Made by a program: the position numbers and the translations under genes. From an uncultured Clostridia bacterium (lineage in GTDB: Bacteria; Bacillota; Clostridia; Oscillospirales; Acutalibacteraceae), in assembly GCA_947627135.1 (NCBI GenBank), contig CANQUV010000013.1, positions 1-64,000 of the forward strand: a DNA stretch of 64,000 nucleotides, in the 5' to 3' direction. Under the pieces are notes generated by a model. That model saw only the letters and a program-made list of their open reading frames with translations, had not been told where the DNA came from and searched no databases. Below are positions 46,386-55,079 of the stretch, in pieces (the first letter of the stretch is position 1; every line of letters begins with the position of its first letter).

Positions 46386-47099
46386 TTAATAGTACTGGTA
46401 GTAATATCCTTTTTTATAACTTTTTCTCGACTTTGGATCACATCCAACCTTTAAAAAACCTAAAATCTTACCTTCTGCAAGTTTAAAGTTTTCCATTAGT
46501 TTTTCAACATCTCCGTGAGTTGTTTCTCCTTCTCTTACAACAACCATATATCCGGCAACAAGATTCTTAAGCATTAATGAATCTGCTACTATTCCAATCG
46601 GCGGAGTATCAAAAATAATATAATCATACTCTTTTTCAAGCTGTTTGATTAATTCTTCAAAAACTGACGAACCAATTAATTCTGACGGATTCGGAGGAAT
46701 TGTACCTGATGTTAAAACGTCAAGAGAGGGTATAACATTTTTGATAACTGCTTCCTGAAAAGTGGTCATTTTACCAATAACATCAGAAAGTCCTCTTGAA
46801 TTTTCCAGCTTTAATATATTATGAATATTAGGTCTTCTTAAATCACAGTCTATTAAAATAACTTTTTCATTTAACTTTGAAAACGAAATAGCTAAATTTG
46901 TAGAAGCCGTACTTTTTCCGTCACCCTTTGAAAAACTGGTTACGGCAAAGCTCTTTTTGGCGGAAGCAGAAAGCGAAAACATAATATTTGTTCTTGCAGT
47001 TTTATATGCTTCTACAATGGCAAATTTACTTTTTTCACTTATTATCGCTCTGGGGTTAGAATCATTATCTTTTTTTCTCTTATTAATTTTAATTTTCAT
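46386..47099 (-). CDS. cpsD: CpsD/CapB-type bacterial tyrosine kinase
   Basis: A 237-residue BY-kinase. The ATP site has Walker A FSKGDGKST near 57-64, Walker A' VILIDCDLRRP near 80-90 and Walker B YIIFDTPPIG near 155-164. A C-terminal tyrosine cluster (GYYYQYY) is the autophosphorylation tail. It pairs with the membrane activator encoded three bases upstream and would control polysaccharide polymerisation. The usual capsule or EPS biosynthesis genes do not follow; a terminator does. Confidence 0.93.
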   Translation of the reverse strand: MKIKINKRKKDNDSNPRAIISEKSKFAIVEAYKTARTNIMFSLSASAKKSFAVTSFSKGDGKSTASTNLAISFSKLNEKVILIDCDLRRPNIHNILKLENSRGLSDVIGKMTTFQEAVIKNVIPSLDVLTSGTIPPNPSELIGSSVFEELIKQLEKEYDYIIFDTPPIGIVADSLMLKNLVAGYMVVVREGETTHGDVEKLMENFKLAEGKILGFLKVGCDPKSRKSYKKGYYYQYY

Positions 47100-47102
47100 A
47101 TA

Positions 47103-47783
47103 CTACTTCTCCTCACGCTCAAAATCAACTATTTCTGCAAAAACTGGTACACCGTAAATTTTGAACAAATCATCATCCGGTTTAATTGTAGTATCTATAA
47201 TATCAAGAAACAGTGAAAGCAATACGGAAAAAATTAATCCTCCTAAAAATCCCAACATAACATTAGTTCTAACATTTGGGGAAGAAGGTTCCGTAGGTGC
47301 AGTTGCCGGTCTAAGCGTATCTATACTACCTGCCCTATAATAAGCTAAAAACAGCTTTGGGGCTTCATCTGTAACCGCATTTGCAACTTCCGCTGCTTTG
47401 TTGGGATCACTGCTTGATACTGTTACTCTCAAAAAGTTTGTTTGATTTTCACTTGTTATATTGAGTCCGCAGCCGTCTAAAATATCTGACATTACTGGAG
47501 AATTTAAAAACAGAACAGTACAGTAGTCGGCAAGAGTTGCCGAAGATGTAAGGTCGCTTACCCAAACTCTTTTTTCCTGACCTGCAGTTGTGTCTTGAGT
47601 TGCCTGCTGAGAATAATCATAGTTACTTACCTGAATTATTGCAGAAGCTGAATAAATAGGAGTAATATAAAAAGTTGTATAAATATATGCAAGCAGTGTA
47701 GCAACAACTGTTATTAAAACGATTAATTTTATATGCCTTAAAAGAATTAACAATATTTTTTGAATTGAAAAGTCCTTTGTCAT
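47103..47783 (-). CDS. cpsC: Wzz/YveK-type chain-length and kinase-modulator protein
   Basis: A 226-residue protein with two membrane helices, one near residue 20-40 and one near 175-195, bounding an outer domain. The proline-rich ATAPTEPSSPNV segment before the second helix and the cytoplasmic C-terminal tail are typical of Gram-positive Wzz-like modulators that activate CpsD kinases. It is the first gene of the pair. Candidate promoters overlap at 47800-47850 (TTGCAC with TATACT spaced 18), but the pattern is ambiguous. Confidence 0.9.
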   Translation of the reverse strand: MTKDFSIQKILLILLRHIKLIVLITVVATLLAYIYTTFYITPIYSASAIIQVSNYDYSQQATQDTTAGQEKRVWVSDLTSSATLADYCTVLFLNSPVMSDILDGCGLNITSENQTNFLRVTVSSSDPNKAAEVANAVTDEAPKLFLAYYRAGSIDTLRPATAPTEPSSPNVRTNVMLGFLGGLIFSVLLSLFLDIIDTTIKPDDDLFKIYGVPVFAEIVDFEREEK

Positions 47784-47892
47784 TACAGAAATACCCCACT
47801 TTCCTTAGTATAGTATTATATACAATTAAAGTGCAATTATTATTCTCAATAAGAATTTTGTAATAATATTTGACGAATTAAATAATAAAAAG

Positions 47893-47921
47893 AAAAATCC
47901 TGTATAAATAACAGGATTTTT
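47893..47921 (-). terminator. Terminator of the oadG-oadB transcript
   Basis: AAAAATCCTGT (47893-47903) pairs with ACAGGATTTTT (47911-47921) around a seven-base loop; the minus-strand tail is T-rich (TCTTTTTATT). Confidence 0.85.
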
Positions 47922-47960
47922 TAAAAAAATAATAATAATTTGAAGATTAAAAAATAATAT

Positions 47961-49202
47961 TTAATGTGGTATCACGCTTAAAAGTACACCCGCTGCAACA
48001 GCAGAGCCGATTACTCCTGCAACATTGGGACCCATAGCGTGCATAAGCAGATAGTTTGAGGGATTTTCGCTCTGACCTACTTTTTGTGAAACACGAGCGG
48101 CCATTGGTACGGCAGAAACACCGGCTGAACCAATAAGAGGATTTACTTTACCTCCGGTTAACTTATACATAAGCTTGCCGAAAAGAACGCCAAAGGCCGT
48201 ACCGAAACAGAAAGCAATTAAGCCTAATAAAATAATTTTTAAAGTTTCAGGCTTTAAGAAGTTTGTTCCTGTTGCTGTTGCGCCTACTGTTACGCCTAAG
48301 AAAATGGTAATTATATTCATAAGTTCATTTTGAGCTGTTTTGCAAATTCTATCTACAACTCCGCTTTCCTTAAACAGATTTCCTAGCATTAACATACCTA
48401 CAAGAGGCGCTGCGTCAGGCAAAAGGAGAGCAATTATAATTGTTACAATGACCGGGAACATTATCTTTTCAAGCTTTGAAACAGGTCTTAACTGTGACAT
48501 TACAACCGAACGCTCTTTCTTAGTTGTAAGTGCTTTCATAATTGGCGGCTGAATTATAGGAACAAGCGCCATATATGAATATGCGGCAATAGCGATTGAA
48601 CCCAGTAGTTCAGGAGCTAATTTTGAAGTTACAAATATAGCAGTCGGACCATCTGCACCGCCTATTATGCTTATTGCACCTGCCTGTGCGTTTGTAAATC
48701 CCAAAAAGATTGCTCCGACAAATGTAATAAATATACCTAACTGTGCAGCAGCACCTAGAATAAAACTCTTTGGATTTGCAATTAAAGGTCCGAAATCTGT
48801 CATGGCACCTATTCCCAAAAAGATAAGAGGCGGATATATTCCCAGTTTTACTCCCTGATACAAGTAGTAAAGAAGTCCTCCGTAGGTCGGTACATCATAA
48901 TAAGTAATTCCGTCAATTATCGTTGTGGAGTAACCTTCAATACTTCCCTTTGCGGCAATACATTCTTCTGCTGTCATTAAATGTGTTTCCTGCGCTGCCA
49001 TAATTTCAGGACAAAGATTTACAAGAAGCATTCCAAATGCTATCGGCAAAAGCAGCAGAGGTTCATATTGCTTGCGGATCGCAAGATACATAAGTATTAT
49101 TGAAACTCCTATCATCACATAGTTTTGCCATTGTAAATGCAAAATTCCGGAGCTTTCAAGAACGCCGTTAACAGCTTTTAAAAAACCATCAATTATTTCC
49201 AT
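47961..49202 (-). CDS. oadB: Sodium-translocating decarboxylase beta subunit
   Basis: A 413-residue protein with about nine to eleven membrane helices. The family's conserved segments are visible: SIIGGADGPTAIFVTSKLAP near 175-195 and GAFATGTNFLKP-like (VGATATGTNFLKP) near 300. Decarboxylation of a carboxybiotin in this subunit drives sodium export. It lies downstream of the gamma subunit gene. The alpha (carboxyltransferase) and biotin carrier genes are not nearby, so the substrate (oxaloacetate, methylmalonyl-CoA or glutaconyl-CoA) is unknown. Confidence 0.95.
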   Translation of the reverse strand: MEIIDGFLKAVNGVLESSGILHLQWQNYVMIGVSIILMYLAIRKQYEPLLLLPIAFGMLLVNLCPEIMAAQETHLMTAEECIAAKGSIEGYSTTIIDGITYYDVPTYGGLLYYLYQGVKLGIYPPLIFLGIGAMTDFGPLIANPKSFILGAAAQLGIFITFVGAIFLGFTNAQAGAISIIGGADGPTAIFVTSKLAPELLGSIAIAAYSYMALVPIIQPPIMKALTTKKERSVVMSQLRPVSKLEKIMFPVIVTIIIALLLPDAAPLVGMLMLGNLFKESGVVDRICKTAQNELMNIITIFLGVTVGATATGTNFLKPETLKIILLGLIAFCFGTAFGVLFGKLMYKLTGGKVNPLIGSAGVSAVPMAARVSQKVGQSENPSNYLLMHAMGPNVAGVIGSAVAAGVLLSVIPH

Positions 49203-49244
49203 ATTTGAAATTCCTTTCTGTAAAAACTTTTAAGCACCGTCATA

Positions 49245-49643
49245 TCAGAATGGTCTTGTGTTATCAAGAATACCGGCATTTGCCCAGGCACTTCTTGTAC
49301 CTGACTTTTTAATATTCTTGATTTTTATTTTTGTATCCGAACCATACATACTATCAACGGCGGCTGCAATAACTGCAACGATTTCACCGGGAACTTCATT
49401 ACTTTGATAAACATTGGCTGCATCAGTCTGTATAACAGACTTTTCAGAGGTATCCTGTTCCTTAATCTGATTTTCTTTTAACTTTCCTTTTTTACTTTTA
49501 TTGCCTTTCTGCTGAGCCTTAGTAACAATAGTTCCGTAAATATAAATAATTAAAATAAGCAATATTAATACTGAAAAAACTACGGTAAAACCTGTTAAAA
49601 GCATTGTTGCCGAAGTGGTGACTTTAGACATAAAATCATCCAT
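49245..49643 (-). CDS. oadG: Sodium-pump decarboxylase gamma subunit (OadG family)
   Basis: A 132-residue protein with one N-terminal membrane helix (about 12-38), a basic/charged linker (about 45-75) and a C-terminal region resembling OadG proteins (IVAVIAAAVDSMYG, KSGTRSAWANAGILDNTRPF core SAWANAG). It would anchor and stabilise the alpha and beta subunits. GGGGGTG precedes the ATG 49643 but lies inside a 12-base inverted repeat. It has its own promoter inside the repeat loop (49682-49710). Confidence 0.9.
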   Translation of the reverse strand: MDDFMSKVTTSATMLLTGFTVVFSVLILLILIIYIYGTIVTKAQQKGNKSKKGKLKENQIKEQDTSEKSVIQTDAANVYQSNEVPGEIVAVIAAAVDSMYGSDTKIKIKNIKKSGTRSAWANAGILDNTRPF

Positions 49644-49652
49644 AATCGGAAC

Positions 49653-49726
49653 ACCCCCATATTTATTTCATTATACATTAAATTATACTTTAAGATATGT
49701 ATAATTTCAACAAAAAATATGGGGGT
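49653..49726 (-). promoter_or_regulatory. Inverted repeat that can hide the oadG ribosome binding site
   Basis: In minus-strand RNA, ACCCCCATATTT (from 49715-49726) is perfectly complementary to AAATATGGGGGT (from 49653-49664), which contains the ribosome binding site GGGGG. The 50-base loop carries the gene's own promoter, so only read-through mRNA from upstream contains both arms. Confidence 0.7.
49682..49710 (-). promoter_or_regulatory. Sigma-A-type promoter of oadG-oadB, within the hairpin loop
   Basis: On the minus strand TTGAAA (49705-49710) is 17 bases from TATAAT (49682-49687). Transcripts should start near 49675, after the left arm of the inverted repeat, leaving the ribosome binding site free. 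Confidence 0.72.
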
Positions 49727-49811
49727 TTTTTTATTTTGGAAATTTAACCAGTTTTTAATTAATGTTGTTTAATAATTTGTCAAATAATTATTGAATATTT
49801 TATTATATTGT

Positions 49812-51290
49812 CTACAAAATTATGCAGATAAGTCCGTTACAGCCATCATTAATTATTTTCTCTATTGTTTCCCCTACTTTCGCACGAGCATCGGCAGGCA
49901 TCCTATACAGTTTATTATGCAGACCTTCGTTTACAAGTTCATGAACAGATTTTCCGAATATATTTGATTCCCAGATTTTTACCGGATTTTCCTCAAATTC
50001 TTTTAACAGATAACTGACAAGTTCCTGTGATTGCTGTTCACTGCCGACTATGGGAGTTACCTCTGTTTTAGTGTGTATCTTCATCATGTGAATTGACGGT
50101 GCACTTGCCTTAAGGCGTATTCCGTATTTTCCGCTTTGCTTAATTATTTGCGGTTCTTCAAGTTCCAGTTCTTCGATTGACGGCATTACTATACCATAGC
50201 CGGTTGCCTGAACTTGCTCATACGCCTGCGCAATTTTATCAAACTCTTTTTGTTTCTCTGAAAGTGAACATATACATTTTAACAATTCTCCCTCATCACT
50301 AATATCAATACCTGTCTTTTCTGATAGAACCTTATAAAACAGTTTCGGATCAATCATAATTGAAAATGTTGCCTGACCTTTTCCAAGATTAAGATTTGAT
50401 ATTTGGCAGGAAACTATGTATTCACATTTTAAAAGATTTGATATAACCTCCTGAACCTGTCGGATTTTTTCAATTTTTTGTGATGACGATTTAATAACAT
50501 CGAAAATTCCTGATTTCAGCCAATGGTCTTTTTCAAGTGAAACTAACCATTTGGGAATATCAATTCGGATTTCTTTTATAGGGAACTCAAACAACAACTG
50601 GGCAAGAATTCTCTTTATTTCGTTCTCGTCTAATTCAAGACAACTTACCGGCAGTACCGGCACCTGATATTCTGCGCTTAAATCTGCTGCCATTTGTCTT
50701 GATGTTGGAGATTGAGGTTCAAGACAGTTGAGAAGTACTATAAACGGTTTATTGATTTCTTTAAGTTCATTTATTACCCTTACTTCTGCTTCTTTATAAT
50801 CTTCTCTCGGAATATCGCTGATAGAACCATCTGTTGTAATTACCAGCCCGATTGTACTGTGGTCTGTTATTACCTTTCTCGTTCCTATTTCTGCCGCTTT
50901 ATCAAAGGGGATCTCTTCGTCGCTCCATGGAGTTTTTACCATTCTGGGTTGGTCGTCTTCAACATAGCCCATTGAACTGTTTACTACATATCCCACGCAA
51001 TCTATCATTCTTACATTTAGATTTGCATTGTCTGAAAGAGATATTTCTATTGATTCCTCCGGTATAAACTTCGGCTCTGTTGTCATTATCGTTCTGCCTG
51101 CTGAGGATTGGGGCAATTCGTCTACCGTTCTGTTAAGCAGGTTGCCATCATTTATATTCGGTATTACCAATGTGTCCATAAATCTTTTTATAAACGTGGA
51201 TTTTCCTGTTCTTACCGGCCCTACTACCCCTATATAAACATCTCCGTTTGTTCTTTGTGAAATATCATGATATACATTTTTTTGTTCCAT
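49812..51290 (-). CDS. spoIVA: Stage IV sporulation protein A (spore coat ATPase)
   Basis: A 492-residue protein. The N-terminal GTPase-like domain, in fact an ATPase in Bacillus, has a P-loop GPVRTGKST at 24-32; middle and C-terminal domains follow, the last ending in the conserved hydrophobic GCNGLICIIL-like tail that binds SpoVM in Bacillus. SpoIVA polymerises on the forespore surface as the base of the coat. AAGGAGG precedes the ATG. It is 12 bases after the SipL-like gene in the same transcript. A SpoVM-like peptide is encoded about 4 kb away. Confidence 0.97.
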   Translation of the reverse strand: MEQKNVYHDISQRTNGDVYIGVVGPVRTGKSTFIKRFMDTLVIPNINDGNLLNRTVDELPQSSAGRTIMTTEPKFIPEESIEISLSDNANLNVRMIDCVGYVVNSSMGYVEDDQPRMVKTPWSDEEIPFDKAAEIGTRKVITDHSTIGLVITTDGSISDIPREDYKEAEVRVINELKEINKPFIVLLNCLEPQSPTSRQMAADLSAEYQVPVLPVSCLELDENEIKRILAQLLFEFPIKEIRIDIPKWLVSLEKDHWLKSGIFDVIKSSSQKIEKIRQVQEVISNLLKCEYIVSCQISNLNLGKGQATFSIMIDPKLFYKVLSEKTGIDISDEGELLKCICSLSEKQKEFDKIAQAYEQVQATGYGIVMPSIEELELEEPQIIKQSGKYGIRLKASAPSIHMMKIHTKTEVTPIVGSEQQSQELVSYLLKEFEENPVKIWESNIFGKSVHELVNEGLHNKLYRMPADARAKVGETIEKIINDGCNGLICIIL

Positions 51291-51302
51291 TATGTTTCCT
51301 CC

Positions 51303-52835
51303 TTAAACGCTTGGTATCAGAAGCATTTCAGGGCTGTCTAAAACTTCTGTATCAAGGGAATTTTCCTGTGTTAATAAATCCAGCCTTGTGTTATACCGTT
51401 TGGCTATATCCCAAAGCTTTTCTCCTTTTTGTGCATAATAAAGAGTAAGTGCATATTCGCTTGCGGTAATTTCTTTGTCTTCCGGTGAAAATACCTTTGA
51501 TACACAAGTGTGAATTTTATTATTTTTTAGTTCTAATTTAAACATAACTTCACATCTTATTTCTATTTTCTCATCATCTGTTAAGCGATAGCTTAAACTC
51601 TTAATTGATGCACTTGGATTTGAAACACAATTGAAATCATCTGTTAATGCAAATAATTGCTCAAATTCCATCATTCTTTCAATATAAATCGGGAAATTCT
51701 CCTGATTAAATGCAAGTATGCAGACATTTGCCTTACCTGTTACGGTTAATCCTTCTTCCGTTACAACCGGAGTTATTGTACAAGTTTCATTGTATAAATC
51801 TATAACTTTTGAAATTTTTACATCTCCTAAATCCAGGGTAGCTTTCTCCATTACTACTTCCTTTAAAGGATTACAGCTTTCAATTAAATTCGGTGTAACA
51901 AAATCAAGCTCTGTTAAGTACTTGGTTGAGTAAGCGTCTGTTATTATTTCTTTTTCAAGCTTATTATATCCTACTATGCTTGCTGATAATTTGACATCAA
52001 GGGAAATTACAGGAGATTCACTAAGCATATCTGATTTAAGGTGCACATCAAATGAAAGTATCTGTACAGTTATATCGTTGACTGTTTCTTCATTTACGCT
52101 TTCACAGTCTATTACTTGACTGAACGGCAGCATATAATCAAGCTGATTTACTTCACAGTTTTCAAGGTTGGAGAGATATAGCAGTTTTAAATTAATTTCT
52201 CCGTTAACCATTATTTTTCCGGGGATTGTTCTTGTATCTGTAACATTTACTATTACCTTTTTATTGAGTATTGCCTCAACATTCGGTTTATTGGCAACAG
52301 AAATATCTTCGCTTACGGAAAACTGTTCCTGACATAATGTTGATAGTTCAAAACAAGTTATGGTTTCCGATTTAGCTTCAAGAAAATCTTCTTCTGATGA
52401 AGAATATATTTGTTCAAACTTTTTGGATATTACCTTTGCATATAAAGAAAATGCTCCGTGCAAAACCAATTTTCTCGGACTTAATGCTCTGCAATTTATG
52501 TACTCAGATTTTGTATCCGTAAGTATAATATAATTTTCAGTGGGCTCCTTTAAATTAAATGCTGCTGAAAACGGTAATGTCTGTTCGCAACAGCGAATAT
52601 TCTTTTTAACTGCATCTACATATAGAATTTGTACAATAGAGGCTCCATCAATAACAAGTTGACCTCCGTTTAAATTTCTGCTGAAAATCTGGGGAGTCAA
52701 AGTACATTTTAGGATTTTTTCAATGTCCGGACAATAATCAGGCAGAGTAAGATCTAAATCTACTGCTTGTTCGCTGACGCTGTCAAGACAAGTCAATGAT
52801 GTGCCAATATTTTGTGGTTCAAGGTTAAACTCCAT
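51303..52835 (-). CDS. sipL: SipL-like spore coat morphogenetic protein (SPOCS domains plus LysM)
   Basis: A 510-residue protein with repeated beta-rich DUF3794/SPOCS modules through residues 1-440 (for example VDLDLTLPDYCPDIEKILKC-like start, core LPDYCPDI) and a C-terminal LysM domain (about 460-508; YAQKGEKLWDIAKRYNTRLD core GEKLWDIAKRYN). In Clostridioides difficile SipL binds SpoIVA through its LysM domain. Here it is the gene immediately upstream of spoIVA in an operon. AAAGGAGAG precedes the ATG. A sigma-E-like -10 near 52880-52890 is possible but not convincing. Confidence 0.93.
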   Translation of the reverse strand: MEFNLEPQNIGTSLTCLDSVSEQAVDLDLTLPDYCPDIEKILKCTLTPQIFSRNLNGGQLVIDGASIVQILYVDAVKKNIRCCEQTLPFSAAFNLKEPTENYIILTDTKSEYINCRALSPRKLVLHGAFSLYAKVISKKFEQIYSSSEEDFLEAKSETITCFELSTLCQEQFSVSEDISVANKPNVEAILNKKVIVNVTDTRTIPGKIMVNGEINLKLLYLSNLENCEVNQLDYMLPFSQVIDCESVNEETVNDITVQILSFDVHLKSDMLSESPVISLDVKLSASIVGYNKLEKEIITDAYSTKYLTELDFVTPNLIESCNPLKEVVMEKATLDLGDVKISKVIDLYNETCTITPVVTEEGLTVTGKANVCILAFNQENFPIYIERMMEFEQLFALTDDFNCVSNPSASIKSLSYRLTDDEKIEIRCEVMFKLELKNNKIHTCVSKVFSPEDKEITASEYALTLYYAQKGEKLWDIAKRYNTRLDLLTQENSLDTEVLDSPEMLLIPSV

Positions 52836-52956
52836 ATTATTCTCTCCTTTTAAACTTTTTGTTTCTATACCACATATATTATAGAGAAAACTTGTTTATG
52901 ACTAAATTTGAAAAATTGCTATTAAAAACTATATGTAAAAAAGTTTACTGCCAAAA

Positions 52957-52988
52957 AAACAGACCGCAGAAAACTCTGCGATCTGTTT
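52957..52988 (-). terminator. Terminator of the cohesin-like/dockerin gene
   Basis: AAACAGACCGCAGA (52957-52970) pairs with TCTGCGATCTGTTT (52975-52988) around four bases with one mismatch; the minus-strand tail is a run of seven T. Confidence 0.9.
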
Positions 52989-53046
52989 ATAATGTGATTA
53001 TTTTAATTCAAATTACAAATTATACTTAGAAAATAAAAATCTTGTA

Positions 53047-54930
53047 TCAGAAACCAGGTCTAAGGCCTGCTATTACCAACTGAATTATTGTAGCATCTTT
53101 TACATTTACTCTTTTATCCTGATCTACATCTGCATTTGCAAGCTGTTTATCTGTAAGTGTTGTTAAACCTGCACAATACAGCTGAATTAATGTTGCGTCT
53201 TTTACATTGATATGTCCGTCTAAATCTACATCTCCTAAATTTACAACGGGATCAATGTTGCTATTTGAAACTGTAAAGCTTGCACTTGCTGCCTGATTAA
53301 AGGCATTTAAAACATTTCCTTTAACTACAAGCATATTCGTCACATTTGCTGAATTAATAGAATCCATTTCAATCATATTAAAGTCAACTGTTGTAGCACC
53401 TGTTCCGATTATATCAAATGTTACATCAAATAATGCTTTTTCTGTTAAGAAATCATACGGATCTGTTACACTTGAAAAATTTCCTACTATACTTCCGGCA
53501 GTATTAGAATTAATTACATCTCCGCCTTTATTACTTATTTCAGGAGTGATTTTAAGTTTTCCGCTTGAATCGTAATTTGTACTGCTTAATTTCAATTTTG
53601 TAGGATCGTAGGTAATTTCATATTGACCGTTAACAATACCAATTTGACTCTTTAAATTTAGTTTTACATTTACTGTTTTATCATCACTTGAATATGTTTT
53701 TGTTACTGAATTAGCAAGATTTGATTTAACTGTAACATCAAGCGTATCTTTATTTGGATCTGTTATGGGAGCAGTTGTAGGCGCTGTTGTTGGTGCAGTT
53801 GTAGGAGCTGTTGTTGGCGCTGTTGTAGGCGCAGTTGTTGGTGCTGTTGTAGGCTGTGGACCGGGATTATCACCTATATTACCAACACGCGCAAATGGAA
53901 CTGTGATTTGATCTATATCATCTTTTTCATGTGATGTATTGTCATGAGCTCCGCCGTATTCTCCCAATGCATTGTCAAGCATAGCAGATGCATCAAATGG
54001 AATACAATCAAGTGCTGATTCTCCTCTTGTTGCAAGAACCATTGCTCCGATTCCGTTTGTTTCAAGATAATTTTTGTCAATATCCAATGTAGAAAGAGGT
54101 ATTTTTATCTCATAAAATGAATCATATTTTGTGTTGTGAGTACCTTGTGAGCCTTTGAATGTTTTATAATCCACCCACTTACCGTTATCACCATATACAT
54201 CGTCAGGAGACTTTGAGCCGTCAAGCCCCATAATTTCACTTTCAATATTGCCTTCTGCCATTGCATACTCAATGCCGTTTTCTGAAAATGCTAAGCAACC
54301 GTTTGTATAGTTAGAATTACCACTTTCGTCTACAGCCTTAAACATTGCAGGAGTACCGTCGCCTACTACTCCGCTCATAAATAATAAACGGTCTACATGG
54401 TTTTGAAAGTCTATTCCACCTTTAAAATCCCAAATGTATTTGCCTTCAGTAGTCTTATTTGTCATTGATGTACTGTTGGGATTAACATCCAGAGCCACAA
54501 TAAGAGGAACCTTAAGCACTCTTCCTCCGTCTGACAATGGGCCGTCTCCCTCACGCCAGAAAGTATCTGTTATATTTACCATCTGCCATGCGAGGTAAAG
54601 GTTATCGTTGTCCCATGCTGCATAAAGTGAATATGTATCGAGCACGCAGTTCTCATGGGTACCTTTCCAGTTGTTGGCAACATCCCATGCTCCGCTCTGA
54701 GCTATTTTCATATCCTCAGACCAGTCTGAAAAGTTACCGTCAATTTTAATTGTTGCGTTTTTTCCTACCTTATTGCTTGGGTTTGTTTGATACTTACTTG
54801 ACAATGCTGCCTCTGACGCATTTTCTTCTGATGTTGCTGCATTGGCAGTAACTACTAATGCTGTACAGCAAGTTATTACCAACAGTAATGAAAGAAAAAT
54901 GCTAAAAAATTTTTTTGTGTTTTTAATCAT
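53047..54930 (-). CDS. Secreted protein with DOMON/CBM9-like, cohesin-like and dockerin domains
   Basis: About 627 residues. A signal peptide is at 1-31 (cleavage after ANA). A CBM9/DOMON-like domain spans about 50-340 (IDGNFSDWSEDM, DTYSLYAAWDNDNLYLAW). Seven PTTA repeats form a linker at about 360-387. A cohesin-like beta domain lies at about 393-540 (GQYEITYDPTKLKL). A type I dockerin is at about 563-624, with two calcium loops DVDLDGHINVKDA and DVDQDKRVNVKDA. It would be a cell-surface or cellulosome/amylosome component for polysaccharide binding. Carrying both cohesin-like and dockerin domains would let it bridge complexes. AAGGAGG supports ATG 54930. It is a paralogue of the next dockerin gene. 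Confidence 0.85.
   Translation of the reverse strand: MIKNTKKFFSIFLSLLLVITCCTALVVTANAATSEENASEAALSSKYQTNPSNKVGKNATIKIDGNFSDWSEDMKIAQSGAWDVANNWKGTHENCVLDTYSLYAAWDNDNLYLAWQMVNITDTFWREGDGPLSDGGRVLKVPLIVALDVNPNSTSMTNKTTEGKYIWDFKGGIDFQNHVDRLLFMSGVVGDGTPAMFKAVDESGNSNYTNGCLAFSENGIEYAMAEGNIESEIMGLDGSKSPDDVYGDNGKWVDYKTFKGSQGTHNTKYDSFYEIKIPLSTLDIDKNYLETNGIGAMVLATRGESALDCIPFDASAMLDNALGEYGGAHDNTSHEKDDIDQITVPFARVGNIGDNPGPQPTTAPTTAPTTAPTTAPTTAPTTAPTTAPITDPNKDTLDVTVKSNLANSVTKTYSSDDKTVNVKLNLKSQIGIVNGQYEITYDPTKLKLSSTNYDSSGKLKITPEISNKGGDVINSNTAGSIVGNFSSVTDPYDFLTEKALFDVTFDIIGTGATTVDFNMIEMDSINSANVTNMLVVKGNVLNAFNQAASASFTVSNSNIDPVVNLGDVDLDGHINVKDATLIQLYCAGLTTLTDKQLANADVDQDKRVNVKDATIIQLVIAGLRPGF
53770..53853 (-). 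repeat. Seven 12-base tandem repeats encoding the PTTA linker
   Basis: Seven consecutive 12-base units encode Pro-Thr-Thr-Ala with third-position variation between copies. The linker is typical of extracellular cellulosomal proteins. Copy-number change would keep the reading frame. Confidence 0.92.
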
Positions 54931-55006
54931 CAAAACTTCCTCCTTAATTACAAATAAAAGTAACAAATTCATTATATTATTAATTTTACAAAAAAACAAT
55001 CAAAAA

Positions 55007-55048
55007 CGCTGAATGAAAGTAATTTTCGTCACTTTAACCATTCAGCGT
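55007..55048. terminator. Terminator after the spoVM-like gene
   Basis: ACGCTGAATG (55007-55016) pairs perfectly with CATTCAGCGT (55039-55048) with an inner four-base stem. The minus-strand tail is GTTTTTGATTGTTTTTTT, and the plus-strand side is also T-rich, so it could act both ways. It lies about 30 bases after the spoVM-like stop. Confidence 0.82.
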
Positions 55049-55079
55049 ATTTTTTTTTGGTTATTTTAACCAAATTATG

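Noticed and set aside
53770..53853. Twelve-base tandem repeats as a CRISPR or regulatory array
   Set aside because: No spacers; they encode seven in-frame PTTA units of a secreted protein linker.
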